Source: Erysipelotrichaceae bacterium (GTDB lineage: Bacteria; Bacillota_I; Bacilli_A; Erysipelotrichales; Erysipelotrichaceae). Taken from it: a stretch of DNA of 64,000 bases. Below, piece by piece: positions 1 through 8,340 of the stretch. The position numbers and the translations under genes were made by a program. How positions within the stretch are numbered: position 1 is the stretch's first letter; the number at the start of each line of letters is the position of its first letter. Below the pieces are notes generated by a model. It ran no database searches and was not told where the DNA came from. It worked only from the letters and a program-made list of their open reading frames with translations. The stretch covers positions 96,319 to 160,318 of the forward strand of contig JAFRAB010000032.1 in the NCBI GenBank assembly GCA_017405675.1, read 5' to 3'.

Positions 1-470
1 TCCAGAACAGCCTTCATCATGTCACTGGAATTTCTGACGGCTGCGTACTCTTCCTCAGAAAGATATCCTTTCAGATGGAATGGTTTTATAAACGGCAGCA
101 TGTAGAAATCAACGTCACCCTTACTGAATCTGGCGATATGACCGTTATATTCTGAAACTATGTGAATATTCAGACGGTCAAACAGCTGTGATCCGAAATT
201 AAGACGGTCAGCTGAATCGTGATTGCCTCTGATCATCAGCACTTCACAGTCAAGCTCAGAAAGCTTAACCAGAAAGTCATTAAACAGTCTTACTGCTTCA
301 GCAGAAGGAATGGATTTGTCATATATGTCACCTGAAATCATCAGGACTTCTGCCTTTTCTTCTCTGGCTATCCTGATTATTTCATCCAGTATATGCTGCT
401 GGTCTTCTAAAAGTGATTCCTCCATCAGCACTCTGCCGATATGAAGATCACTGGTATGCATAACTTTCAT
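1..470 (-). CDS. sbcD: Exonuclease SbcD (5' part; runs off the left edge)
   Basis: This is the N-terminal ~156 residues of the metallophosphoesterase subunit of the SbcCD (Mre11-Rad50-like) nuclease, which opens hairpins and protein-blocked DNA ends. I translated it from the sequence because the stop lies outside the window. The order of motifs is the family's: MKVMHTSDLHIG (metal ligands D8 and H10), then SGDIYD, then RGNHDSADRL. The start ATG at 470 has an AGGAAGG ribosome site a few bases upstream. The sbcC partner would be expected further left, outside the window. The truncation is only the window edge. Confidence 0.9.
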   Translation of the reverse strand, partial: MKVMHTSDLHIGRVLMEESLLEDQQHILDEIIRIAREEKAEVLMISGDIYDKSIPSAEAVRLFNDFLVKLSELDCEVLMIRGNHDSADRLNFGSQLFDRLNIHIVSEYNGHIARFSKGDVDFYMLPFIKPFHLKGYLSEEEYAAVRNSSDMMKAVL

Positions 471-546
471 ATGATCATTCCCTTCCTGGACTGTTACCTT
501 AAATATATCACATTCACATCAAACTGTCCTTAACGTATCTTATAAG

Positions 547-969
547 CTATTCATCTGACACCGCATAGAAAACACGTTCGTTTCTCACCCTGATAGCTCC
601 TGAAGAACCGGCAAATCTTACTATTGAAAACTCTCTGTCTCTTTTTATGATCTCAGCCTCTCTTGTCTGATTCCCCGATACTGTAACAAAACCTTTTTCA
701 TACTCCTTTTTCTGTGGTGTCCTGCCGTGAAGTGCGTCATAAAGTGTATTTGAATTACAGATGTCATACCACTGACAGTTTACTGATCTGAAAATACTGA
801 TTGTCTTAACCGCCAGATCTATATCCCATGGTCTGTCTGTTTCCAGACATTTTCTCCTGTCCGTATCAAAAGCGGCATTATAGTAACATTTCTGATATTT
901 GAAACCTCTGTCCTCCAGTTCATCAAGTATTCTTTCCTTTTCATCTCTTTTTCCTATTCTTACTAACAT
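547..969 (-). CDS. Hypothetical protein, 140 aa
   Basis: I do not recognise this soluble protein. It is rich in charged residues (many Asp, Glu, Arg and Lys) and has no signal peptide or membrane segment. It has several Cys (three within residues ~28-61) and a basic stretch in its C-terminal half. A GGAGG ribosome site lies 7-8 bases upstream of the ATG at 969, and the frame is open throughout, so I take it as a real gene. It is the first gene upstream of sbcD on the same strand, with a ~76-base gap, and might be co-transcribed with it. I assign no function. Confidence 0.65.
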   Translation of the reverse strand: MLVRIGKRDEKERILDELEDRGFKYQKCYYNAAFDTDRRKCLETDRPWDIDLAVKTISIFRSVNCQWYDICNSNTLYDALHGRTPQKKEYEKGFVTVSGNQTREAEIIKRDREFSIVRFAGSSGAIRVRNERVFYAVSDE

Positions 970-1052
970 GTTCCAATACCTCCATCTGAAAAAAGTATGA
1001 CATGCCCTCAGAAATCAGATGTCCTAATACTTGGACAGCTTATAAATCAGGG

Positions 1053-1082
1053 TATATAAAAGCCGGTCATTACTGACCGGCT
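1053..1082 (-). terminator. Rho-independent terminator after the ABC ATPase gene
   Basis: A perfect 9-bp stem (AGCCGGTCA/TGACCGGCT, 1061-1082, loop TTAC) is followed on the minus strand by TTTTATATA. It lies 20 bases past the ATPase stop and ends the transporter operon. Confidence 0.85.
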
Positions 1083-1102
1083 CTCATTATTTTAGTTTTC
1101 AA

Positions 1103-2746
1103 CTATTTGATTCTCAGTTTGCCTAAGCCGATGATCTTGCCAGTGCTTCTGGAGAACAGCATTGCATCATCACCCTTGAAGTTGACTTTCTTTCTGTCGC
1201 CAAGGCTGTAGACAACACCGCCGAACATGACACTTGTCAGAATGTAATTTCCGATAGCGGCACGTACGGTCGTTTCCATACCGGTAGGCATTGATGAATA
1301 GATTTCAGCATCATATCCTTCGCTGCCGATTTCCACAAATTCAGGTCTGATACCGATGACGAAATCATCATCAGTCAGTACCTGTTCATCACCGTAATCT
1401 TCTACTTCATTAACTAATGGCAGATGATATTTGAAGACAGTTTCCTTGTTTTCCTTTTCAACATATCCTTTCTTGCTGGCTTTGACTGCCAGAAGTTCCC
1501 GGGCACGTTTTTCTGCTTCTCTTTCTTCGATATACCACTGAGCAACATCAGTCTTATCGTTGAAGGTAAACTCTGCTTTCTTACCGTCAAATACGGTCAG
1601 ATCTATCTTGCCGTCAACTCCCTGTTTTCCGGTTGCTTCAATGAAGTTGACTGCCGGGTTACCAACGAAGTCAGCTACGAACAGATTGTCAGGATGTGAA
1701 TAAACTCTTAATGGAGCATCATACTGCTGTAAGACACCGTTATCCATCAGACAGATCCTGGTTGCCAGCGTCATGGCTTCCATCTGGTCATGGGTAACAT
1801 ATACGAATGTGCTTCCTGTTTCCAGATGCAGTCTCTGCAGCTCAGATCTCATTTCCAGACGCAGCTTGGCGTCCAGGTTACTTAACGGTTCATCCATGAA
1901 CAGTACACTTGGTTCCGGTGCCAGAGTACGGGCAATGGCAACACGCTGCTGCTGTCCGCCTGACAGTTCAGCCGGATATCTGTCCATGAACATGCCGATC
2001 TTAACGATACGTGAAACTCTTCTTACTGCCAGATCAATCTCTTCCTTGTCCAGTTTTCTGACGCTTCTGACAGGAGAGCCGTTCTTCATGACAGTAAAGT
2101 CATCACTCAGGGTATTTCCCTGTGACTGAGCTTTTGCTCTGGCCTGTTCAACAGCCTTATTCAGATCTTCAGCCAGCTTGGCAGCTGTGCCTTTCAGATC
2201 AGAAACACTCTGCAGATTGTAGCCGGCCAGTTTTTTAGCTGTATATGTTGAAATTTCATAGTTATCAATTAACTTGATATTCAGTTTGTTTTCGTCGATT
2301 TTGCCTTTCTTGTCATAGCATTCCTGAATGATTTTTACAACATCTTCAGGTTTTGACAGGATCTGAGCCAGTCTGGCATTGTTTCTGGCTTCAAAATCAA
2401 CAGTATTCATTTCCTCTTTGATATTAGTCAGACCGAAAGAAATATTCTGGTAAACGGTCATATTTGGCCACAGGGCGTAGTTCTGGAACAGGAATCCTAC
2501 CTTACGCTTATTGGCAGGCACATTGATTCCCTCAGCAGAATCAAACACAACTCTGTCACCAATTGTGATCTTGCCGGAAGTTGGTGTTTCCAGACCGGCA
2601 ATCATTCTCAGAGTGGTTGTCTTGCCGCAGCCTGAAGGTCCTAACAGGGTAACGAATGCATTGTCCTCAATTACCAGGTTAAGATCATCAACACCGTAGA
2701 ATTTATCCCAGCGTTTTGTTATATGTTCTAATACGATTTTTGGCAT
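1103..2746 (-). CDS. ABC importer ATPase (PotA/FbpC/UgpC-like) with a large insertion
   Basis: This 547-residue ATP-binding subunit energises the importer whose permease and binding protein lie immediately upstream. Walker A GPSGCGKT is at 36-43, the Q-loop Gln at 88, the signature LSGGQ at 261-265, Walker B VLFMDEP at 281-287 and the H-loop His at ~319. A TOBE-type regulatory tail follows, with an IRPE motif near residue 464. Relatives are about 350-380 residues. Here ~120 extra residues, mostly charged and predicted helical, separate the Q-loop from the signature, and a second ~50-residue charged insertion precedes the final TOBE part. The gap to the permease gene is only 4 bases. The substrate is unknown. 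Confidence 0.9.
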   Translation of the reverse strand: MPKIVLEHITKRWDKFYGVDDLNLVIEDNAFVTLLGPSGCGKTTTLRMIAGLETPTSGKITIGDRVVFDSAEGINVPANKRKVGFLFQNYALWPNMTVYQNISFGLTNIKEEMNTVDFEARNNARLAQILSKPEDVVKIIQECYDKKGKIDENKLNIKLIDNYEISTYTAKKLAGYNLQSVSDLKGTAAKLAEDLNKAVEQARAKAQSQGNTLSDDFTVMKNGSPVRSVRKLDKEEIDLAVRRVSRIVKIGMFMDRYPAELSGGQQQRVAIARTLAPEPSVLFMDEPLSNLDAKLRLEMRSELQRLHLETGSTFVYVTHDQMEAMTLATRICLMDNGVLQQYDAPLRVYSHPDNLFVADFVGNPAVNFIEATGKQGVDGKIDLTVFDGKKAEFTFNDKTDVAQWYIEEREAEKRARELLAVKASKKGYVEKENKETVFKYHLPLVNEVEDYGDEQVLTDDDFVIGIRPEFVEIGSEGYDAEIYSSMPTGMETTVRAAIGNYILTSVMFGGVVYSLGDRKKVNFKGDDAMLFSRSTGKIIGLGKLRIK

Positions 2747-2750
2747 TCTC

Positions 2751-4562
2751 TTATCCTCCTATACCTTCGTCAAGGCTTGCACCAGTGACTTTATTAACAA
2801 CGAAATTACTTACTAAGATTGTGACTATCAGAATCAGGTTAATACCGCTTGAGAAAGCATACAGACCCATTTCATCAAAGTAGTCCAGTGTAGTGGACAG
2901 GATGAAACCCTGTGTACACAGCAGCATGAACAGAGATAATTCTCTTAAGCATGTCATAAACGGTAATAAGAAGCCGCTGATAATTGAAGATTTCTGGATT
3001 GGAATGATGATATTAAGCATTCTCTTGATCCAAGGAACATTCAGAATCATGGCTGATTCCTCAATTTCTCCCGACAGCTGCAGCATTGAGTTCAATGCGC
3101 TTCTGGAAGCGAAAGGAATGTATTTAACAGTACCTACGATTACCAGTGCGGTATAGGTGTTAAACAGATTGATCTTTCCGCTGGAGAACAGAATGAAGTA
3201 AGCAACGCCAACTGCTACAGAAGGCATCAGATATGGCAGGAACGCCATAGAGTTAACATAACCGGCCAGTTTTCCTCTTCTGTCCTTGCTGACAGCGTAA
3301 CCGATCATGGTACCGATCGTACCGGCAAACAGACAGCACAGTACAGCAACCATAATGGTTCCCTTGAAGGCAGACCATATCGTCTGGTTATACAGGATAC
3401 CTGTCTGACCGTACATGCCCTGCTCAGTAATGTTTTCACTTGTCAGCCACCACTTGGTAGTCAGGTTATTTACATCACCGGTATACAGGAATGAATAGTC
3501 ACCAGGGTTAGGCAGGAATGTTTCAAATGAGAATGAAATGATTTGTAAAATGGAAGTAAAGAAAGTAATGAAGATCAGCATGATGGCGATAGCATACTTT
3601 CCAACTTTTCCCAGATTGACCTTTGAGATCTGTCCGGACTTACCGGTAACAGTAGTGTAGTTCTTACGTGAATGTAATGACATCTGGTTCATGAACATGA
3701 TGATTACACCGAAGATCATCATGATGATGGCAATGATGCTGGCTTCACCGGCATACTTGTCGTTCATTGAGATGTACTTGGTAGCCAGAGTAGTCAGACC
3801 CAGATAATGCGGTACAGGATAAGAACCGACAGCACCGCCCATGACCAGCAGAATCGTTGAAAGAATAGCCGGCTTGATCATAGGAATGGTGATTCTGGTA
3901 AAGATCTTCCATGGAGGAGTATCCAGGATCGTCGCTGCTTCTTCCAGGTTGGCATCCATGTTCTTGAAGATGCCGCCGATCAGAATGTAGGCGAACGGTG
4001 CATAGTGCAGACCCAGAATCAGAATTGACGGGAACAGTCCCTTACACCACCATAACGGCATGGTAATTCCGGTTAATGAAGTGATCAGACCATTGGAAGT
4101 ACCGGTAACTGCGTTTGAGTTAAACAGGTTCTGCCATACAACAGCCAGTGTCCACTGAGGCATGATGTATGGGAAGATGAATATTGAACTCAGATACTTT
4201 CTGAAAGCCATGTTGGTACGGGTGATCAGATAGGCAAAGATGCCGCCGTATAATATTGCGATGACACAAGTTCCTATTCCCAGAATGACTGTGTTCTTTA
4301 ATGGGATCCACAGATTGGATTTGGCCTGGGCGCTGGTAAACAGGTCAACATAGTTGACGATTGTATAACCAGAACTCTTACCGGTCAGATAAGCATCAAT
4401 TGAACCGGGGTGAATCTTGAAAGTATCTTCAACAATGGCGATAATAGGCGCTATTGTTGTAAAGGTTACCAGAATACCAGTCAGCACCAGAATTACATTA
4501 TAAGGTTTAGAAAAGAATGTTCTGATGTTATTTAAGATTATTTTTGTATTCTTTTTTTCCAT
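2751..4562 (-). CDS. ABC importer permease, two permease domains fused (AfuB/ThiP-like)
   Basis: This 603-residue inner-membrane protein is a tandem fusion of two binding-protein-dependent permease domains, with about 12 membrane segments in all. Each half has an EAA loop that docks on the ATPase: EEAATILDTPPWKIF in the first and EESAMILNVPWIKRM in the second. This layout is typical of iron(III), thiamine or polyamine importers, but the substrate cannot be read from the permease. I chose the ATG at 4562, encoding MEKKNTK, because an AGAGGAAA ribosome site precedes it. The longer frame would begin inside the hairpin at 4588-4617. It lies between the binding-protein and ATPase genes in one operon. 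Confidence 0.9.
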   Translation of the reverse strand: MEKKNTKIILNNIRTFFSKPYNVILVLTGILVTFTTIAPIIAIVEDTFKIHPGSIDAYLTGKSSGYTIVNYVDLFTSAQAKSNLWIPLKNTVILGIGTCVIAILYGGIFAYLITRTNMAFRKYLSSIFIFPYIMPQWTLAVVWQNLFNSNAVTGTSNGLITSLTGITMPLWWCKGLFPSILILGLHYAPFAYILIGGIFKNMDANLEEAATILDTPPWKIFTRITIPMIKPAILSTILLVMGGAVGSYPVPHYLGLTTLATKYISMNDKYAGEASIIAIIMMIFGVIIMFMNQMSLHSRKNYTTVTGKSGQISKVNLGKVGKYAIAIMLIFITFFTSILQIISFSFETFLPNPGDYSFLYTGDVNNLTTKWWLTSENITEQGMYGQTGILYNQTIWSAFKGTIMVAVLCCLFAGTIGTMIGYAVSKDRRGKLAGYVNSMAFLPYLMPSVAVGVAYFILFSSGKINLFNTYTALVIVGTVKYIPFASRSALNSMLQLSGEIEESAMILNVPWIKRMLNIIIPIQKSSIISGFLLPFMTCLRELSLFMLLCTQGFILSTTLDYFDEMGLYAFSSGINLILIVTILVSNFVVNKVTGASLDEGIGG

Positions 4563-4587
4563 AAGATTTCCTCTATATTGAACGAAA

Positions 4588-4617
4588 GTGCCCTTATACA
4601 ATTCATGATAAGGGCAC
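4588..4617 (-). terminator. Intercistronic hairpin between binding-protein and permease genes
   Basis: A perfect 10-bp inverted repeat (GTGCCCTTAT/ATAAGGGCAC, loop of 10) follows the binding-protein stop and is trailed only by TTTCG. It is more likely a leaky attenuator or 3'-end stabiliser than a full terminator. Such hairpins commonly keep binding-protein mRNA in excess over permease mRNA. Confidence 0.7.
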
Positions 4618-4644
4618 AATATCAGTTAAGCAGATAAAAGGATT

Positions 4645-5976
4645 TTAGCCTTTGAACTTGCTCAGTAATTCAATCCATGAACCTACTGTGAAGGCTACCT
4701 TTGCGCAGTATTCAGGATCTTCAACTACTAACTTACCTTCGTTAAGCCACCATTCATAACCACGGTCATTCTTTGCAGGGAATGTGTCGACACCGTCAAC
4801 ATAGCCGCCCTTTGAATGGTTGTACTTAGCTTCGTTTTCAGCTAACAGCTTAGGGTTGGCTGAATAGCCGCCCATATCCTTGCCCCATGCAGAGAAACCG
4901 TCAACAGTTTCAACCATGTAAGCGATGAATGCGCATGCTGTCCAAGGTAATGGTGAGTTGTCAGTAACAAACAGATAATGGCAATAGCCATAGCCGCCCA
5001 TGCCCTCATAACCATCCTGGTATGCAGCAACCTTAATGTTGTTTACAGATACTGATTCAGATTCCTTAACAGAACGTAACTTTGAGTAAACGATCAGACC
5101 GAACTGATCTGTAGCTGACTTGTCAACTAAGATGTTGCAGATTGGGCCGTCATCTGTCTGAGCTGAGTAGCTTTCTACCCATAACTTGATCCATGCTAAG
5201 GCATACTTGCCGTTTTCGCCTAAGCCTAAGTCCTTGGCTTCTGCATCCATGGCATCGATGACTGGCTGGAAGTATCCCTTCTTCTGTGAAGGCAGCTTTT
5301 CATAGGCTTCCTTTAACTGTGCTGCATACTTGTCCTGAGTCAGCATGTACAGGAAGTTCTTACCAACGATTTCTGAGTCAATGTCCATGAATAAGCCATG
5401 TTCACCTTCAGCTACGAAGTCCCAGCAGTTAGTGTAAACCTTGTTGCCTGTGCTATTGTACATGAAGACTTTGTTTAAAGTCTGTAAAGGCAGATATCCT
5501 TTGTAAGCATCAGCAGTTGTTCCGTTGGCTTCAGCCCATTCCTTTGGAATGAAGGTATCAAGAACGCCTGTCTGAACCATCTTGGATTCGATCTGGTTAC
5601 CATCCTGGATCAGAGTCATGGCAAATGTGCCTGTTTCCTTTAATCCGTCAGCTGTTAACTGGTCGAAAATCTTGTTGTTCTTTGGCTGCTGCCATTCAAA
5701 GTCAAGCTTGTATGATGAATCGATTGACTGCAGATATTCAATGAATAAAGGTAATGCAGACTTACCACGGCTTGAGTTACCAACACCGTAGAATGTCTTG
5801 CCATTAGATTCTTCGATAGCCTTCTTGGCTAATTCTTCAAGTGACATTGTCTGTGCTTCAGCAATTATCTTCTGAACTGCAGACTTATCGTCTTCTGGTT
5901 TACCGCCATTATTAGAGCAAGCTGCCATTGAGAAGACTAATAATGCGCTCATTAGTAAACAAATAAACTTTTTCAT
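4645..5976 (-). CDS. ABC importer substrate-binding lipoprotein
   Basis: This 443-residue extracellular solute-binding protein is anchored by a lipid. The N-terminus is a lipoprotein signal with lipobox MAAC, so Cys20 becomes the lipidated residue, followed by a flexible SNNGGKPEDDK linker. The rest reads as a periplasmic-binding-protein type II fold, of the kind that partners AfuB-like fused permeases. It is the first gene of the three-gene importer operon and has a good promoter 30-60 bases upstream. The ribosome site AGGAGA precedes the ATG at 5976. I cannot identify the ligand; iron chelates, polyamines and phosphorylated sugars are all known for this class. Confidence 0.88.
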   Translation of the reverse strand: MKKFICLLMSALLVFSMAACSNNGGKPEDDKSAVQKIIAEAQTMSLEELAKKAIEESNGKTFYGVGNSSRGKSALPLFIEYLQSIDSSYKLDFEWQQPKNNKIFDQLTADGLKETGTFAMTLIQDGNQIESKMVQTGVLDTFIPKEWAEANGTTADAYKGYLPLQTLNKVFMYNSTGNKVYTNCWDFVAEGEHGLFMDIDSEIVGKNFLYMLTQDKYAAQLKEAYEKLPSQKKGYFQPVIDAMDAEAKDLGLGENGKYALAWIKLWVESYSAQTDDGPICNILVDKSATDQFGLIVYSKLRSVKESESVSVNNIKVAAYQDGYEGMGGYGYCHYLFVTDNSPLPWTACAFIAYMVETVDGFSAWGKDMGGYSANPKLLAENEAKYNHSKGGYVDGVDTFPAKNDRGYEWWLNEGKLVVEDPEYCAKVAFTVGSWIELLSKFKG

Positions 5977-6008
5977 ATTATCTCCTTTTCTACTTTGTAA
6001 GCGATTTC

Positions 6009-6037
6009 ATTATATAAAGTATGTTATTCATAGTCAA
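6009..6037 (-). promoter_or_regulatory. Sigma-A promoter of the 4.6-6.0 kb ABC importer operon
   Basis: On the minus strand TTGACT (6032-6037) and TATAAT (6009-6014) are separated by exactly 17 bases. The -10 box is ~33 bases upstream of the binding-protein ATG. Confidence 0.8.
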
Positions 6038-6083
6038 ATTCTATTTCACGCAAATTTCACAAACAAAAACATCAAAACAAACA

Positions 6084-6111
6084 AAAAAGTGTGTATTTAA
6101 GCACACTTTTT
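6084..6111 (-). terminator. Terminator after the SDR gene
   Basis: The stem AAAAAGTGTG/CACACTTTTT (loop TATTTAAG) is flanked by A and T runs. On the minus strand it ends in six T and lies ~63 bases past the SDR stop. It separates the SDR gene from the importer promoter. Confidence 0.8.
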
Positions 6112-6174
6112 ACACTTCATAAATATATGAAAAAAATTTTTTAACAAGATAAAACGTTTTCGCTATCTGCGGTT

Positions 6175-6936
6175 TTACTTACCAATTTTTCTTTTCTGCT
6201 GCATTCCTGTCATTGCGACCAACAGCGATTTCGGGACGAGGCATGAAAGAGATATAGCTGCTTTCATCAGGGCAGATGGCACAATAATCGTTGTGTGTTT
6301 TTCCATCTGTTTCAGACAATCAGAGACGCACTTCTCAGGGCTGATCCCCTTTAGGGTGAACACAACATCAGCGTTCTTATTGAATTCCGTATTAACCGGT
6401 CCCGGGCATAAGGCACAGACGTAGACTTTGCTGCCGGCTTCCTTAAGTTCCTGGACTACAGCTCTGGTAAGGGAAACAACATAAGCCTTGCTGGCATAGT
6501 AACCAGCCATGTATGGTCCTCCCGGGAACAGTCCTGCTGATGATGCGACATTGAGGATCGTTCCCTTTCCCTGTTCATTCATTTTTTTCAGCATTCCCTT
6601 AAAAAGTATATGCATGGCAATATCATTGACTTTTATCATGTTGAGTTCCCTTTCAAGATCAGTTTCCAGGAAACCGCCGGCCAGCCCAAAGCCTGCATTG
6701 TTAATAAATATATCTATATCTTCACCACTTACCTTTTCCAGCAGGTCAAGACACTGTTCTTCCCTGGAAAGATCAGCTGTGATTATTCTGTATTCCGTGT
6801 CCAGACCCCGGCACAGTTCCTTCAGTCTGTCTTCCCTTCTGGCACAGACTATTATTCTGTAACCCATCCTGGCATACTCTCTGGCAAAAGTCATTCCAAT
6901 ACCTGAAGAGGCACCTGTAATAAGTACTGTTTTCAC
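6175..6936 (-). CDS. Short-chain dehydrogenase/reductase (DltE/YqjQ-like)
   Basis: This 253-residue cytosolic NAD(P)-dependent oxidoreductase has a Rossmann fold. The nucleotide-binding TGASSGIG is near the N-terminus and NNAG is mid-protein. A catalytic Ser in NVASSAG and a YxxxK pair in YYASK follow. The C-terminal ~50 residues are more hydrophobic, as in the COG0300 group, whose substrates are mostly unknown. I chose the GTG at 6936 because AGGTGAT lies 6 bases upstream and the protein then begins directly with the first beta strand (VKTVLITG). An upstream ATG in frame has no ribosome site. It is a single-gene unit divergent from the NAD operon, and no link to NAD biosynthesis is evident. 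Confidence 0.85.
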   Translation of the reverse strand: MKTVLITGASSGIGMTFAREYARMGYRIIVCARREDRLKELCRGLDTEYRIITADLSREEQCLDLLEKVSGEDIDIFINNAGFGLAGGFLETDLERELNMIKVNDIAMHILFKGMLKKMNEQGKGTILNVASSAGLFPGGPYMAGYYASKAYVVSLTRAVVQELKEAGSKVYVCALCPGPVNTEFNKNADVVFTLKGISPEKCVSDCLKQMEKHTTIIVPSALMKAAISLSCLVPKSLLVAMTGMQQKRKIGK

Positions 6937-6995
6937 TTTTATCACCTCATTTTTAATTATATCATTACAAATTATCAATTTTATGTCTCAAGCTC

Positions 6996-7023
6996 TTTAT
7001 TTTATTGTCAATTTGACTATAAT
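6996..7023 (+). promoter_or_regulatory. Promoter of the NAD-salvage operon with a candidate NrtR operator
   Basis: A TATAAT box (7018-7023) lies 20 bases upstream of the nrtR start. The -35 region (TTTATT, 6996-7001) is poor. An inverted repeat GTCAA-T-TTGAC (7007-7017) fills the spacer next to the -10 box, where a bound repressor would block polymerase. Assigning it to NrtR is inference from position and symmetry. Confidence 0.55.
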
Positions 7024-7043
7024 ATATTTGGGAGGTGATGACA

Positions 7044-7796
7044 ATGGTTCTCAATACCGTAGGAATTGTACTGGCAACTATACAGAACAGTAAACTTCAG
7101 ATCCTGCTGCACCGTCACAAAGACGGCTGCTGGGGTCTTCCGGAACAGAAGATAACTTCCGAGAGCAGTCTGGATGATACAGCTTTAAGCCTCCTTGAAA
7201 AAGCTGCGTCTAAAGTAAGCTATTTCCGCCAGTTGTACACCCTGGGAAAAGCTGACCGCGGCAAGGGACAGCGAACAGTCACCACTTTCTATATCTGTCT
7301 GACGCCAAAGGAAAACCTTCTGGAACAGGAAGATGATAAAAACAGATGGTTCACTGTTTCCAAGGATGTCACAGAACAGACAGGAAGCATCAGGATATCT
7401 TTGTTGAATCTGACTGATGAAGACAATCTTATCAGTTACCGCATTGAAGATACCGCCTGTGAAAACTACATCCGCAAGGATTCCGTACTGTTGGAGAATT
7501 CTGCAGGATGTCTGTACGAAGACCACGTCAAAATTATCAATATGGCTATGGATGAACTGCAGCTGCACGTTATATCGAGCGGCCTTATATTCAACCTTCT
7601 CCCTGCCGAATTTACACTGAAGCAGGTACAGAACGTATATGAAATAATCAGTGGAACAAAAAAGGATACACCTAACTTCCGACGTGATATATTAAAGATG
7701 CTGGTACCAACCGGCAGAACAGTAAAAACCTATAACAGAGAAGCTGAATTATACAGTTTCAATCCGTTATTGCAATATCTGAAAGGAGATTTATAG
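7044..7796 (+). CDS. nrtR: NrtR-type Nudix-related regulator of NAD metabolism
   Basis: This 250-residue protein has a Nudix-fold N-terminal domain fused to a C-terminal winged helix (around residues 165-230). The Nudix box region (GLPEQKITSESSLDD onward) lacks the REUxEExGU catalytic pattern, as in NrtR proteins, which use the domain to sense ADP-ribose or another NAD metabolite. QLYTLG followed by a basic segment is also family-like. It sits one base upstream of pncA and heads the pncA-pncB-nadE-nadD operon. A dyad over its own promoter suggests autoregulation. I chose the ATG at 7044 because GGGAGG lies 8 bases upstream; the GTG and ATG just before it are too close to that site. Confidence 0.88.
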   Translation: MVLNTVGIVLATIQNSKLQILLHRHKDGCWGLPEQKITSESSLDDTALSLLEKAASKVSYFRQLYTLGKADRGKGQRTVTTFYICLTPKENLLEQEDDKNRWFTVSKDVTEQTGSIRISLLNLTDEDNLISYRIEDTACENYIRKDSVLLENSAGCLYEDHVKIINMAMDELQLHVISSGLIFNLLPAEFTLKQVQNVYEIISGTKKDTPNFRRDILKMLVPTGRTVKTYNREAELYSFNPLLQYLKGDL

Positions 7797-7797
7797 C

Positions 7798-8328
7798 ATG
7801 AAAAAGGTTCTGGTAGTAATTGACATGCAGAAAGACTTTGTTGACGGTGCCTTGGGCACTGCTGAAGCCGTGGCAATCGTCGACAATGTAGTAAGGGAAA
7901 TGAAAAAGGATTATGATGTGGTTTATCTTACCAAAGACACCCATCAGGTAAATTATCTGGAAACTCAGGAAGGCAGAAATCTGCCGGTAGTTCACTGTGT
8001 TGAAAACACAGACGGCTGGCAGTTTGACCGCAAAGTTGAAAAAGCCTATAAGAAACTGGACAATGCCGTTGTTTTCAACAAGCCGACATTTGGTTCGGAA
8101 AAACTGGCTGAGGAGATAAAGAAGCTGAACGAAACCGACGGCATCAAAAGCATTACCCTTGTAGGTTTATGCACTGATATCTGCGTTGTTTCCAATGCTC
8201 TTCTGATAAAGACAGCCGTTCCTGAAATTGAGATCCGCTGTCTGGCAAACTGCTGCGCCGGTGTTACACCAGCCAGCCATGATGCTGCTCTGGAAACCAT
8301 GAAAATGTGCCAGATCAATGTTATATAA
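7798..8328 (+). CDS. pncA: Nicotinamidase
   Basis: This 176-residue member of the isochorismatase-like hydrolase fold converts nicotinamide to nicotinate and ammonia. The catalytic triad is visible as D9 (VVIDMQKDF), K95 (VFNKPTFGS) and C129 (GLCTDICV). The metal ligands are probably D47, H49 and H66. Length and motif order match known nicotinamidases. It follows nrtR by one base and precedes pncB by 12 bases, so translation and transcription are probably coupled. It supplies nicotinate to the next enzyme in the operon. Confidence 0.93.
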   Translation: MKKVLVVIDMQKDFVDGALGTAEAVAIVDNVVREMKKDYDVVYLTKDTHQVNYLETQEGRNLPVVHCVENTDGWQFDRKVEKAYKKLDNAVVFNKPTFGSEKLAEEIKKLNETDGIKSITLVGLCTDICVVSNALLIKTAVPEIEIRCLANCCAGVTPASHDAALETMKMCQINVI

Positions 8329-8340
8329 GGAGAAAAACAT

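Noticed and set aside
223..444. 73-codon plus-strand frame at the left edge
   Set aside because: It is antisense to sbcD, whose metallophosphoesterase motifs are clear on the minus strand.
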